From contig JADJCH010000013.1 in NCBI GenBank assembly GCA_016703325.1, positions 1 through 64,000 of the forward strand: a stretch of 64,000 bases of DNA, given 5' to 3'. The first letter of the stretch is position 1. Every line of letters begins with the position of its first letter. The translations under genes and the position numbers were made by a program. Below are positions 33,881 to 42,934 of this stretch, one piece after another. This stretch comes from Burkholderiales bacterium. Its GTDB lineage: Bacteria > Pseudomonadota > Gammaproteobacteria > Burkholderiales > Burkholderiaceae_C. The notes under the pieces are model-generated. The model saw nothing but the letters and a program-made list of their open reading frames with translations. It made no database searches and was not told where the DNA came from.

Positions 33881-35080
33881 TCAGGGGCTGTCCACCGGGC
33901 GCCCCGAGGGGTCCGAGGGTCCCGCTTGCAGCAGCGGCTGCAGGAAGCGCCCCACCTCCGCCAGCGCCTCGCGGGCCTCCGGCAGCTCCGGGTGGAAGAT
34001 CGGCCAGGCGTGCACCGGGTGCGCCCAAGTGGCCAGCCGCACCGGCGAGCCGGCGGCGCGGGCCCGGACGGTGTAGCGGCGTGCGTCGTCCAGCAGCATC
34101 TCCGCCTCGCTGGCCAGCAGCAGCGTGGGCGGCAGGCCGGCCAGGTCGTCGCGCAGGGGCGAGAGCGTCGGCCCGCGCGGGTCGATGCGAGCGAAGGCCC
34201 AGGTCAGCCCCACCAGCAGCGGGTCCGACAAGCGCATCAGCCGCCCCAGCATCGGGCCCAGCATCACGTCCCGGTCGCGCAGCTGCCGCAGGCTCGGGCT
34301 GGCCAGGCAGCTGTCGGTCAGCGGTGAAATCGCCACGGCGGCATCCGCCTGTCGGCCGCCACCGTCGCGCAGCCAGGCGATCAGTGCCAGCGTCAGGTTG
34401 CCGCCGGCCGAGTCCCCGGCCACAAAGGCCTGCCGCGCTGAGGCCTGCTGCGCAGGTGAGCCATCACTCACCGCGCGCCCACCGCCCGGCCCGTGCGCCA
34501 GCATCCAGCCCCAGGCGCGCCGGCTGTCCTCGATGCTGGCGCGTCGCGGGTGCTCCGGCATCAACCGGTAGTCGATCGCCAGCACCGCCCCACCGGTCAA
34601 CCGGGAGAAGGCGCTGGTCAACGTGCGGTGGCTGCGCGCGCTGCCGATCACGAAGCCGCCGCCGTGCAGGTACAGCGTGCGCCGCGCTGGGTCCGCCCCG
34701 GGTGCGAGCACCCACTCACCCGGGATGCCGTCGCAATCCACCGGCGTGAAGCTGACCCCCAGCTCCCGCCCGGCAAACACCTGCTCCAGGTGCGCCCGCA
34801 ACCGCAGGATGCGCCGGCGCCCGTGCACCCCCTGCATCGCAGCACCCAGCTCGGCCAGCGAGGCCTCCACCCGTCGCAGCTCCGGGCTGGGCGGGTCCCC
34901 GAGCCCAAAACGCCGCCAGCCCGGCCCTTCGGCCAGATCGTCGAAGCGGGACAGATCTTCGGCGCGCAGACGGCGCAGGCCTCTGCGGGCGACCCAGATG
35001 CCCCCCAGCAGCAAAGTGGCCATCAACGCCAGCAGGGCGAACAGCAGAAGACTCGACGCGGCCATGACACCCTCGCCCAT
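33881..35080 (-). CDS. Alpha/beta hydrolase, hormone-sensitive-lipase (HSL) family, membrane-anchored
   Basis: A 399-aa esterase with an N-terminal membrane helix (about residues 5-30), the HSL oxyanion motif YLHGGGFVIGS, nucleophile GDSAGGN, and likely catalytic residues in LLLASEAEMLLDD (Asp region) and HPVHAWP (His). The ATG at 35080 shares its A with the stop of the upstream hydrolase gene (TGATG), supporting coupled translation; ATG 35065 with GAGGG upstream is an alternative. Probably hydrolyses short acyl esters at the membrane face. Confidence 0.8.
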   Translation of the reverse strand: MGEGVMAASSLLLFALLALMATLLLGGIWVARRGLRRLRAEDLSRFDDLAEGPGWRRFGLGDPPSPELRRVEASLAELGAAMQGVHGRRRILRLRAHLEQVFAGRELGVSFTPVDCDGIPGEWVLAPGADPARRTLYLHGGGFVIGSARSHRTLTSAFSRLTGGAVLAIDYRLMPEHPRRASIEDSRRAWGWMLAHGPGGGRAVSDGSPAQQASARQAFVAGDSAGGNLTLALIAWLRDGGGRQADAAVAISPLTDSCLASPSLRQLRDRDVMLGPMLGRLMRLSDPLLVGLTWAFARIDPRGPTLSPLRDDLAGLPPTLLLASEAEMLLDDARRYTVRARAAGSPVRLATWAHPVHAWPIFHPELPEAREALAEVGRFLQPLLQAGPSDPSGRPVDSP

Positions 35081-35976
35081 CACGCACCCACTCCCCCGCC
35101 GCCATTCGATCGGGGTGAATGTCCAAGAAACCGCGCCAGAGCGCAGTGCACGTCGCGACGGCGCAGCAGGCCGCGGTGGCCGGCGTCCGGCAGGGCGAGT
35201 TCGCACAGTTCCCCCGGCCACCGGGCAAACAGGGCACGCGAGGCCTGCGGCGGGATGGTGCGGTCACGTTCCCCCACCACCAGCAGGCAGGGCGCCTTCA
35301 CCCGGGCGATGTGGTGCAGGGATTCGTAGGGGTCCTTCATCCAGCGGGCCGGCCAGAACGGCAGGTGGGCCTGCAGGGCGCTGAGCAGGCGGTCGTGCGG
35401 CGAGATCAGCACCAGGCGCCGCACCGGCCGGGCCGCCGCCACCTGCACCGCCAGCCCGGAGCCCAGGCTGCGGCCAGCCAGGTCGATGGCCTGGGTCGGC
35501 CGCCCGCATTGCGCTGCCCACCAGTCCAGCACGGCCAGGCTGTCGGCCACCCGCTCGCCTTCGGTCGGTTTGCGCAGGCGGCGGCCCAGCCCGGGGTAGT
35601 GCCAGCACAGCACCTCCTGCCCTGGCATCTCGGCCAGGGCACGAAAGATGGAAGTGGGGTGCTCGCGCCGGCCGTTGAAATACAGCAGGGCCCCGGTCGC
35701 CATGCCCGATGGCGTATGGCCGGGGGGCCGGACGGTCTGGACAGCCGCTGGACCCGTTGGACCTGTTGGACCTGTTGCACCCCGTGGGCTCGCCCGCCAA
35801 CCCTGCAGGCGGCGATCGCCCACGGGAATCTCCACCGCCTCAATGTGGTGGGAAGGTGCGGCGAGCACCGCATGGGTCTTCAGCTCCGGCCAGAGCAGGT
35901 GGCGCTGGAAGGCATACAACAGCAGCAGCAGGACGGGCGGGGCCAGCAGCAGCCCCCACAGCTGGAACGGCAACAT
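35080..35976 (-). CDS. Alpha/beta hydrolase, serine peptidase-like (BEM46-like), membrane-anchored
   Basis: A 298-aa protein. An N-terminal hydrophobic helix (about residues 5-25) is followed by an alpha/beta hydrolase domain with GRSLGSG as nucleophile elbow, VVGERDRTIPP carrying the Asp and DAGHRGLL carrying the His. Between the anchor and the domain is a short GATGPTGPTGPA stretch from a 9-base repeat. Upstream partner of the HSL-type hydrolase in a two-gene operon. Confidence 0.78.
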   Translation of the reverse strand: MLPFQLWGLLLAPPVLLLLLYAFQRHLLWPELKTHAVLAAPSHHIEAVEIPVGDRRLQGWRASPRGATGPTGPTGPAAVQTVRPPGHTPSGMATGALLYFNGRREHPTSIFRALAEMPGQEVLCWHYPGLGRRLRKPTEGERVADSLAVLDWWAAQCGRPTQAIDLAGRSLGSGLAVQVAAARPVRRLVLISPHDRLLSALQAHLPFWPARWMKDPYESLHHIARVKAPCLLVVGERDRTIPPQASRALFARWPGELCELALPDAGHRGLLRRRDVHCALARFLGHSPRSNGGGGVGA

Positions 35977-36036
35977 CTGCCGATTGTCGGCGCTGCAAGT
36001 CCTTGGCTGCTTGCGCTGCGCAACCGACGATCAACC

Positions 36037-36867
36037 TCAGGGTCCGGCTGGAAGAGGCATCTGCCGCCGCGCCAGCGGCAGCAGCGCGCGCAGCCGGGCC
36101 AGACGCTCCCGCGCCGACGGGTGGGTGGAGACGATCCTGCGGGTCTGCGCCGGCTCCTCTGCGGCCTCCTGCTCCAGCAGTCCGAGCTGGCGCAGTGGGT
36201 CGTAGCCGGCCGAAGCGGCCAGGATCAGGCCCAGTTCGTCGGCCTCGAACTCGCCCTGGTGCAACACCGGCTCCATCGCCCGGACCAGGCCGATGTTGAA
36301 CTCCATCTCGGTGTACATGTCCCGCACGCTGCGCGGCACTTCCCGCGGCAGCAGCTGGCGTGCAAAGGTCAGCGCCTGCCGTTCATGCTCCAGGATGCTG
36401 TGGGCCATTTCATGTGCCAGCACAAAGGCCAGCGTTGCCTCGCTGCCCAGCTGGTCCGCAAAGGTTTCGCCGATGATCACCTGACCACCCGGCAGGGCGA
36501 AGGCCTCCACATCGTCCAACCGCACCACGATCAGGGTCCAGCGCAGGCCGCTGCCACTGTGGAGCTGCTGCGCCTGCGCCTGGGTGACCAGTTGCGCAAA
36601 CATACGCGCGAGCCGCTCGCAGTGGCGCTGGCAGCCCAGCCGCCCCGCGAGTTGTGCCCGCTCCAGCAACACCTCCAGCGCCCCACGGCCGGCCCGCTCC
36701 ACCTCCTCGGCAGTCCAGCCCAGGCCCACCGGTTCGTAAGCCAGCGGTGCAGCGCGCAACGGCGGCGGCGCCAGACAGGCCATCAGACCCGCCAGCAGAC
36801 CGGCCAGCAGCGGCGGCATCCGCGGCAGCAGCCACGGCGACAACAGCAAACGCCCGAGACGGATCAT
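36037..36867 (-). CDS. M48-family zinc metallopeptidase, exported
   Basis: A 276-aa protease. The start ATG 36867 has AAGGAGGGG upstream; the signal/anchor segment (about residues 10-40) is Leu-rich. The zinc site is VLAHEMAHSILEH (HExxH) with the third ligand Glu in GEFEADELGL, the M48 arrangement also seen in BepA/LoiP and Oma1-like periplasmic proteases. Cys in GCQRHCERL may pair. Likely cell-envelope quality control. Confidence 0.85.
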   Translation of the reverse strand: MIRLGRLLLSPWLLPRMPPLLAGLLAGLMACLAPPPLRAAPLAYEPVGLGWTAEEVERAGRGALEVLLERAQLAGRLGCQRHCERLARMFAQLVTQAQAQQLHSGSGLRWTLIVVRLDDVEAFALPGGQVIIGETFADQLGSEATLAFVLAHEMAHSILEHERQALTFARQLLPREVPRSVRDMYTEMEFNIGLVRAMEPVLHQGEFEADELGLILAASAGYDPLRQLGLLEQEAAEEPAQTRRIVSTHPSARERLARLRALLPLARRQMPLPAGP

Positions 36868-37012
36868 GGCCGACCCCTCCTTTGCCGCTACCGTAAAACG
36901 ATGAAACCCCGATGACAACCCTCGGTCGGGTTGGGTGGGAACCCGCATGAGGAAGAGCACACGGCCACAACACGCAGCGACCGCAAAAAGGGGAGCCGGC
37001 TGGAAACCCGGG

Positions 37013-37042
37013 TGATCCGCCCGCAGCGGGCCTGCGTATCAA
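37013..37042 (+). promoter_or_regulatory. Candidate ECF-sigma (RpoE/ChrR-type) promoter of the methyltransferase cluster
   Basis: TGATCC (37013-37018), 18 bases, TATCAA (37037-37042), 54 bases before the methyltransferase start. The -35 hexamer and the spacing are the same as at two sites around the sigma factor gene (57244-57273 and 57350-57379). The known Rhodobacter RpoE consensus is TGATCC with a TAAGA-like -10. Confidence 0.6.
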
Positions 37043-37095
37043 GGGCATAGGCTGGATGTACCTATCGCCAGACCAGCGGCCCACCGGAGTGCGAC

Positions 37096-38230
37096 ATGTC
37101 CCCTACCCCCACCTTGACGCCCGGCCCGACCGCCGGGTCCGCAGCACTGATGCGGCCCACCGCCTACACCCGCTTCACCAACCGGGCGCTGAACTGGGTG
37201 GAAGAAGGCCGAGTGCCGGACCTGGTGGTCCGCCGAGGCATCCAGCAGTTGCTGCGCCAGCGTCTGGCCGAACATGCGGCCGACGACTGCGAGCAGGCGC
37301 TGGCGTTGAGCGAACACTTCATCAACGAAACTGCGCGGCGCGCCGCTGGCCCTGGTGCCGGAGAAGGCCAACGAGCAGCACTATGAGGTGCCGGCCGAGT
37401 TCTTCGCCGCGGTGCTGGGCCGGCACCGCAAGTACAGCGGCTGCTGGTGGCCCGAGGGTGTGAACACGCTGGACGAAGCCGAGGCCGCCGCTCTGGCCGC
37501 CACCTGCGAGCGCGCCGGCCTGGCCGACGGCCAGCGCATCCTGGAGCTGGGCTGCGGCTGGGGCTCGCTGAGCCTGTGGATGGCCGAGCGCTACCCGAAC
37601 GCCCGCATCACCGCGCTGTCCAACAGCCACTCGCAGCGCGAGGCCATCCAGGCGATGGCGCGGGAGCGGGGGCTGACCAACCTGCAGATCGTCACCGAGG
37701 ACTTCAACCGTTTCGACATCGATGTGGACCGGCTGGGGCGCTTCGACCGCGTCGTGTCGGTGGAGATGTTCGAGCACCTGCGCAACTGGCCGGCGGCCTT
37801 TGCCAAGGTGGCACGCTGGCTGGCCGACGACGGGCGCTTCTTCCTGCATGTGTTTGCGCACCGCGACGCGGCCTACCCCTTCGTGGACCGCGACGCCAGC
37901 GACTGGATGACGCGGCACTTCTTCTCCGGCGGGATGATGCCCAGCGACGACCTGCCGCTGCGCTGCCAGGACGACCTGCGCGTGCTGCGCCGCTGGCGCT
38001 GGGACGGCACGCACTACCAGCGCACCTCGGAGGCCTGGCTGCAGCGCATGGATGCGCAGCGCGATGCGCTGATGCCGCTGTTCCAGCAGGTCTACGGGGC
38101 CGAAGCCGAACGCTGGTGGATGCGCTGGCGGCTGTTCTTCCTGGCGGTGGCGGAGCTGTTCGGCTTCGAGAACGGCCAGCGCTGGTGGGTCAGCCACACG
38201 CTGTTCGAGCGCCGGGCGCTGCGCGGCTGA
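37096..38230 (+). pseudogene. SAM-dependent methyltransferase of the CFA-synthase type, frameshifted
   Basis: Two frames restore a 377-aa protein. From ATG 37096 (GGAG six bases upstream) the first frame reads to EHFINE at about 37328; dropping one A from the GAAAC at 37328-37332 continues as LRGAPLALVPEKANEQHYEVPAEFF and onward. The SAM site is ILELGCGWGSLSLWMA and the family continues with NSHSQREAI and DRVVSVEMFEH. In homologous clusters this enzyme works with DUF1295/DUF2878/DUF2177 proteins on membrane lipids. As read, only an N-terminal stub, or an internal start, would be made. Confidence 0.78.
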
Positions 38231-38235
38231 GGCGG

Positions 38236-38898
38236 ATGGCGATGGACCTGACCGCCTTCACACCCGTGACCCGATCCCACGCTGCGGCGCCAACTCCCAC
38301 CTCGGCCCCTGCCCCGTCGCTGCGGCTGCAACTGCTCAACTTCGCCGTGTTCCAGGCCGCCTGGACCGCGGCGGTGCTGGGTGCGGCGGGCGGCTGGCCA
38401 CTGCTGGGGGTCGCTGCCATCGCCGCTGCCCTGGCCTGGCACCTGTGGCGCAGCACCGCGCCGGCGCAGGAGGCCCGGCTGGCGCTGGTCGTCAGCGGCA
38501 TCGGCCTGGTCTTCGAAACCCTGCGGCTGACGCTGGCCGACACCACCTACCCCAGCGGCCAGCCGCTGGCCTGGCTGCCGCCGTACTGGCTGGTGGCGCT
38601 GTGGACGCTGATGGCCATCACCCTCAACGTCACGCTGCGCTGGCTGCGCGGCCGGTGGGCCCTCGCGGCTCTGCTGGGTGCGATCGGCGGGCCGCTGGCC
38701 TTCCTCGGCGGGGAGCGGCTGGGCGGCGCCCAGTTCACCGACCCCACCTCGGCGCTGACCAGCCTTGCATTGGGCTGGGCAGTCTTGATGCCGCTGCTGG
38801 TGGCACTGGCGCAGCGCTGGGACGGCGTGTGCCCTCCTCCCGCAGCCCATCCACCCGGCAAAAGCCCCTCTCCCACCTCGGGAGAGGGGTTGGGGTGA
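38236..38898 (+). CDS. DUF2878 membrane protein with repeat-derived C-terminus
   Basis: A 220-aa integral membrane protein of the DUF2878 family (about five helices; NFAVFQAAWTAAVLGAAGGW, SGIGLVFETLRLTLADTTYP, YWLVALWTLMAITLNVTLRWLRG, GAIGGPLAFLGGERLGGA). Function unknown, but it is a regular member of ECF/ChrR-linked lipid clusters. The last residues (SPTSGEGLG) and stop come from a palindromic element at 38865-38889, so the natural end was probably shorter. Confidence 0.78.
   Translation: MAMDLTAFTPVTRSHAAAPTPTSAPAPSLRLQLLNFAVFQAAWTAAVLGAAGGWPLLGVAAIAAALAWHLWRSTAPAQEARLALVVSGIGLVFETLRLTLADTTYPSGQPLAWLPPYWLVALWTLMAITLNVTLRWLRGRWALAALLGAIGGPLAFLGGERLGGAQFTDPTSALTSLALGWAVLMPLLVALAQRWDGVCPPPAAHPPGKSPSPTSGEGLG
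38865..38889. repeat. Palindromic element CCCCTCTCCC-N5-GGGAGAGGGG
   Basis: A perfect 10-base inverted repeat with a 5-base loop, followed by TTGGGGTGAGGG. This combination is a widespread extragenic repeat in many bacterial genomes. Here it overlaps the end of the DUF2878 gene and contributes its stop codon. Confidence 0.8.
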
Positions 38899-38935
38899 GG
38901 GCAGCCGCGCCTTACCAACTTCTGGAACCCCTGCC

Positions 38936-39787
38936 ATGTCCCCCACCTTGATCCCCGCCGCCGCACAGGCCCTGACCGCCGTGCTGGGCCTGGCCCTGCT
39001 GCTCTGGATCGCCAGCCTGCGGCTGCGCGACGCCAGCATCGCCGACCGCTTCTGGCCGGTGTTCATTGCGCTGGCCGGGCTGATCTTTGCCTTGCAGGGC
39101 GCCCCTGAGCTGGACCTGCGCCTGCAGCTGATGCTGGCGGTGACGCTGGCCTGGGCGCTGCGGTTGGCGCTGTTCATCACCTGGCGCAACTGGGGCCATG
39201 GGGAGGACCGGCGCTACGCAGCGATGCGTCAACGCCATGGGCCGGGCTTCGCCCGCCGCAGCCTGACCCTGGTGTTCGGCCTGCAGGCGTTGCTGGCCTG
39301 GATCGTCGCCACCCCGCTGCTGGTGGCGGCAGGCGGGTCCGAGGCCAGCCGGTTGGGCGCGCTCAGCCCGCTCGGCCCGCTCGACCTGTTTGGCCTGGCG
39401 CTGGCCCTCGGCGGACTGGTCACGGAGGCGGTGGCGGATGCCCAGATGGCCCGCTTCCGCCGCGACCCGGCGCTGTACGGCAGGGCCCGGGGCGACGTGA
39501 TGGACGCCGGCCTGTGGCGTTACAGCCGCCACCCCAACTACTTCGGCGAGGCCTGCGTCTGGTGGGGCCTGGGGCTGATGGCGGTGGCGGCATCGGCCCA
39601 ACCCGCCGCGGCGGCCGCCGCACTGCTGTCGCCGCTGCTGATGACGGGGCTGCTGCTCAAGGTCTCCGGCGTGGCGCTGCTGGAGCAGGACCTGGCACAA
39701 CGCCGCCCCGCCTACCGCGACTACATGCGCCGCACCAACGCCTTTGTCCCCGGCCCGCCGCGGACCTGGAAGGAGACCCCAACATGA
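38936..39787 (+). CDS. DUF1295 membrane protein (steroid-reductase/isoprenylcysteine methyltransferase-like)
   Basis: A 283-aa membrane protein of the DUF1295 family. About six helices, then the conserved C-terminal signature GLWRYSRHPNYFGEACVWWGLGL shared with 3-oxo-5-alpha-steroid reductases and isoprenylcysteine methyltransferases, and EQDLAQRRPAYRDYMRRTNAFVP. It is assumed to modify lipid chains using NADPH or SAM. It follows the DUF2878 gene by 37 bases and overlaps the next gene by four. Confidence 0.83.
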   Translation: MSPTLIPAAAQALTAVLGLALLLWIASLRLRDASIADRFWPVFIALAGLIFALQGAPELDLRLQLMLAVTLAWALRLALFITWRNWGHGEDRRYAAMRQRHGPGFARRSLTLVFGLQALLAWIVATPLLVAAGGSEASRLGALSPLGPLDLFGLALALGGLVTEAVADAQMARFRRDPALYGRARGDVMDAGLWRYSRHPNYFGEACVWWGLGLMAVAASAQPAAAAAALLSPLLMTGLLLKVSGVALLEQDLAQRRPAYRDYMRRTNAFVPGPPRTWKETPT

Positions 39788-40527
39788 AGCGGACCCCATA
39801 CGCAGCCACCGCCACCGCGGCGACCGCCCTCGCCGGCGCGCTGATCGCGGGCACCGCCTCGGCCAACACCGCTGCGGGTCCGGAGGCCGCCGCGCCGCGC
39901 CCCGGCCGCTGGGACTTTGCGGTCACGTTGGACGACAAACCCATCGGCCGCCACCGCTTCGAGCTGGCGGGTGACCCCGCCACCGGCGAATGGACGCTGA
40001 AGAGCCAGGCGGAATACGACGTCAAGATCCTCGGCCTGACCGTCTACACCTACCGCCACAGCGCCACCGAACGCTGGCGCGCCGGCTGCCTGGCGCAGCT
40101 GGAGGCGCGCACCGACGACAACGGCGACGTCACCAGCGTGCAGGCCGCCGCGCCGCCAGGCAGCGAACCACCCACCTCACTGCGCATCGCGGTGCGCAGC
40201 GACGATCGGGCCATCGCCGCAGCGGCAGCAGCCTCCGCCGGACAGGACGCCCGCGGCTGCCAGACCAGTTACGCCTACTGGAACCCCGGCGCGCTGCGCC
40301 AGCGCAGCCAGCTGCTCAACCCGCAGACCGGCCGGCTCGACCCGGTGCAGGGCAGCGCCCTGCCCGCCACCTCCCTGGTGGTGGCCGGCCAGCCGGTGCA
40401 GGCCCAGGGCTGGCGGCTGCGCACCCCCAAGGGGCCGGTGGACGTCTGGTCCGCAGCGGACGGCCGCTGGATCGGCCTGGACGCCACCGTCTCCGGCGAC
40501 CGCCGCCTGCGTTACCGCCTGCCCTGA
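39784..40527 (+). CDS. DUF6134-family exported protein
   Basis: A 247-aa protein with a signal peptide (residues 1-27) and a single beta-rich domain: RWDFAVTLDDKPIGRHRFEL, LKSQAEYDVKILGLTVYTYRHSATERWRAGCL, CQTSYAYWNP and a late DVWSA...WIGLDATVSG. I read it as DUF6134, a family found beside DUF1295 proteins. ATG 39784 overlaps the previous stop (ATGA). Probably periplasmic; function unknown. Confidence 0.7.
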   Translation: MKRTPYAATATAATALAGALIAGTASANTAAGPEAAAPRPGRWDFAVTLDDKPIGRHRFELAGDPATGEWTLKSQAEYDVKILGLTVYTYRHSATERWRAGCLAQLEARTDDNGDVTSVQAAAPPGSEPPTSLRIAVRSDDRAIAAAAAASAGQDARGCQTSYAYWNPGALRQRSQLLNPQTGRLDPVQGSALPATSLVVAGQPVQAQGWRLRTPKGPVDVWSAADGRWIGLDATVSGDRRLRYRLP

Positions 40528-40575
40528 ACCCTTTGCCCCATGCCCGCACCACCGCAAAACCAGAGGCTCCTACCG

Positions 40576-40989
40576 ATGACCCCGCGCCGCTTCGCCCTCG
40601 CCTGGTTCGCCACGCTGCTGGTGTTCCTGCCCATCGACGCCGTCTGGCTCACCCTGGCCGGCCCGCGCCTGTACACCCCGGCGCTGGGCCACCTGCTGGC
40701 CCCGCAACCGGACCTGGCTGCCGCAGCGGTTTTCTACGCGCTGTACCTGGCCGGGCTGGTGGTCTTCACCGTGCGCCCGGACGACCTGAGCGAACCCTGG
40801 CCCCGCAGCGCCGCCCGCGCCGCCTTCTTCGGCCTGGTGGCCTACGCCACCTACGACCTGACCAACCAGGCCACGATGCGCGACTGGCCCTGGCACATCA
40901 CCGCCATCGACCTGGTGTGGGGCGCGGTGCTGACGGCCGCGTCGACGCTGGGCGCGCGGGCGATCCTGCGACGGTTCGGGCCGAGGTAG
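40576..40989 (+). CDS. DUF2177 membrane protein
   Basis: A 137-aa integral membrane protein with four helices. FLPIDAVWLTLAGPRLYTPALGHLL, AAVFYALYLAGLVVF, FFGLVAYATYDLTNQATMRDWPWHITAIDLVWGAVLT are the typical DUF2177 blocks. Last gene of the methyltransferase cluster. I preferred ATG 40576 over an upstream ATG at 40540 because the family N-terminus begins at TPRRFALAW. Confidence 0.78.
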   Translation: MTPRRFALAWFATLLVFLPIDAVWLTLAGPRLYTPALGHLLAPQPDLAAAAVFYALYLAGLVVFTVRPDDLSEPWPRSAARAAFFGLVAYATYDLTNQATMRDWPWHITAIDLVWGAVLTAASTLGARAILRRFGPR

Positions 40990-41106
40990 AAACCGTGGGA
41001 GAGGGCCGCGACACGCGGTAGTCGCTCAGCCCGGACGCGCCAAGCAGCCGGCTTGCTGCCGGTCTGCACAGGGTAGCGGCCAAGCCGCTTCCCTGGGTGA
41101 CGCGCC

Positions 41107-42267
41107 TCAGCGCACCACGCCCAACTCCTGGCGCTGTCCGCCCTTGAAGGTGTAGAGGGTCAGCGCGCCGTTGCGGATGTCGCCCTTGTCGTCGAAGGCG
41201 ATCGTGCCGGTGACGCCCGGGTGGCTGATCTTCTGCAGCACCGGCAGGTACTTGGCCGGGTCGGCCGAGCCGGCCTTGACCATGGCCGCCACCATCACCT
41301 GGGTGGCGTCGTAGGTGTAGGGCGAGTAGATCTGCACGTCGGCGCCGAACTTCTTCTTGAAGTCGGCCTTGAACTGGTCCAGCACCGGCCGCTGTGCGGC
41401 GTCCACCCCACCGGCGATGGCGCAGACCACCTGGCCATCGGGCAGCTGGCCGGAGGCAAGCTTGGGCAGCTCACCGGTGCAGACCCCGTCACCGCCCATG
41501 AACTTGGCCTGGATGCCCAGCTGGCGCATCTGCCGCAGCATCGGGCCGGCCACCGCGTCCATGCCGCCGTAGAAGATCACATCCGGCCTGGCGGCCTTGA
41601 TGCCGGTGAGGATGCCGGTGAAGTCGGTGGCCTTGTCGTGGGTGAACTCGCGCCGGACGATGGTGGCGCCCGCGGCCTTGGCGGCCTGCTCGAACTCGGT
41701 GGCCACGCCCTGGCCGTAGGCGGTGCGGTCGTCGATGACCGCGATGCTGCGGGCCTTGAGGGTCTGCACCGCGTAGCGGCCGAGCGTGCCGCCGAGCTGG
41801 GCGTCGTCGGCCACCATCCGGAAGGTGGTCTTGAAGCCCTGGCGGGTGTAGCGCGGGTGGGTCACCGACGGGGCGATCTGCGGGATGCCAGCGTCCGCAT
41901 AGAGCCGTGCGGCCGGAATGGCGGTGCCGGAGTTCAGGTGGCCGACCACGCCGTTGACCTTGTGGTCGACCAGCTTCTGGGCGGCCGCGGTGCCCTGCTT
42001 GGGGTCGCCGGCGTCGTCCTCGGCCAGAAGCTGGAAGCGCACCACGCGGCCGTCGATCCTCACGCCCTTGGCGTTGAGTTCGTCGATGGCCATGCGCGCG
42101 CCGTTCTCGTTGTCGCGGCCCAGGTGCGCGGCCGGGCCGCTGAGGGCGGCCACATGGCCGATCTTGACCACGAGGGGCTCTGCCGCCTGGGCGGACAGGG
42201 ACAACGACAGGGGCAGGGACAGGCAGGCCGCAGCGATGCAGCCCAGACGATGGGATGAGTTGGACAT
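41107..42267 (-). CDS. LivK-type branched-chain amino-acid/amide ABC transporter binding protein
   Basis: A 386-aa periplasmic binding protein. The signal peptide is residues 1-28, and the mature part begins LVVKIGHVAALSGPAAHLGRDNENGARMAIDELN, typical of LivK/HAAT receptors, with later VVGHLNSGTAIPAARLYADAGIPQIAPS and DDRTAYGQGVATEFE. No LivHMGF genes are nearby, so it may serve a transporter elsewhere. The long leader carries a tandem glycine riboswitch, which suggests that glycine is the solute or the controlling metabolite. Confidence 0.85.
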   Translation of the reverse strand: MSNSSHRLGCIAAACLSLPLSLSLSAQAAEPLVVKIGHVAALSGPAAHLGRDNENGARMAIDELNAKGVRIDGRVVRFQLLAEDDAGDPKQGTAAAQKLVDHKVNGVVGHLNSGTAIPAARLYADAGIPQIAPSVTHPRYTRQGFKTTFRMVADDAQLGGTLGRYAVQTLKARSIAVIDDRTAYGQGVATEFEQAAKAAGATIVRREFTHDKATDFTGILTGIKAARPDVIFYGGMDAVAGPMLRQMRQLGIQAKFMGGDGVCTGELPKLASGQLPDGQVVCAIAGGVDAAQRPVLDQFKADFKKKFGADVQIYSPYTYDATQVMVAAMVKAGSADPAKYLPVLQKISHPGVTGTIAFDDKGDIRNGALTLYTFKGGQRQELGVVR

Positions 42268-42335
42268 GGGATCTCGTGTCTCGACGTCGAAAGGTTGTGT
42301 GACGCCACCGGCCTCGGTGGTCGTCGCCCCCTCTG

Positions 42336-42530
42336 TTGCTGAGACCTGAGAGATTCGCCTGCCCCCATGGGGTCAGGCTTGCTCCTTCGGCGCACCGGCA
42401 GACGTCAGACAGCCGGCAACTCTGCAGAGTTCAACCACGGCATCGGTCCGTTGTGCCTGAGAGTTTCCGGGGCGGTTGCTCCTTCGGCGCCGCGCGGGTG
42501 GCGCGCAGACTCTCCCGATGCCGCTCGGGC
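42336..42530 (-). ncRNA. Tandem glycine riboswitch
   Basis: On the minus strand two aptamers follow each other. The first runs from GGGAGAGTCTGCG (42516-42504) through GCGCCGAAGGAGCAACC to ACTCTCAGGCACAACGGACCG; the second from CTCTGCAGAG through GCGCCGAAGGAGCAAGCC to ATCTCTCAGG near 42344. These are the conserved core elements of the glycine (gcvT-type) riboswitch. It ends about 70 bases before the binding-protein start, in the right position to control its expression. Confidence 0.88.
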
Positions 42531-42934
42531 TTGTGGCCGGCAAGGCGGTCGACAGGTGGCCTGGGCCTTGCGGTGAAGTTAGGGATTCTACCTAGCCACA
42601 ACAGAAGACCCCCCAGGCCACGGCCTTGTCGCGTCAACAGAGGCCAGATTCACGAGCCGTCCCAACGAAACGGGGTCCTGCATGTGGCAGATTCGGCAGC
42701 CAAGAACCACATGCTCACGCATGACCGCGCTGAGGAGGAAAGGCATGACGCAGCTGCGTCCCAAGGTCGGAGATTTCAAGCGCATCGCCGCTGTGGACAA
42801 TCCGCGCCGCTCGAAGGCGTGGCCGCTTCCTGCCACGCTGGTTGAACACCAGTCAGGCGGGCATTCGCAACCTCGCGCCTGACTCGGTCCCACCGGCAAC
42901 TGATGCTGGTCCCACATAGAACCCAAGCCCCCCC
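42531..42934. other. Junction between the riboswitch promoter and the restriction-modification operon
   Basis: No confident gene. TAGAAT on the minus strand (42591-42586) is a possible -10 for the riboswitch transcript, without a clear -35. On the plus strand a 45-codon frame (42745-42882) has a strong GAGGAGG site but no recognisable product. The rest would hold the hsdM promoter. Confidence 0.35.

Noticed and set aside
42745..42882. Plus-strand 45-codon frame before hsdM with a strong ribosome-binding site
   Set aside because: No similarity recognised and composition is ordinary; kept only as a remark on the intergenic region.
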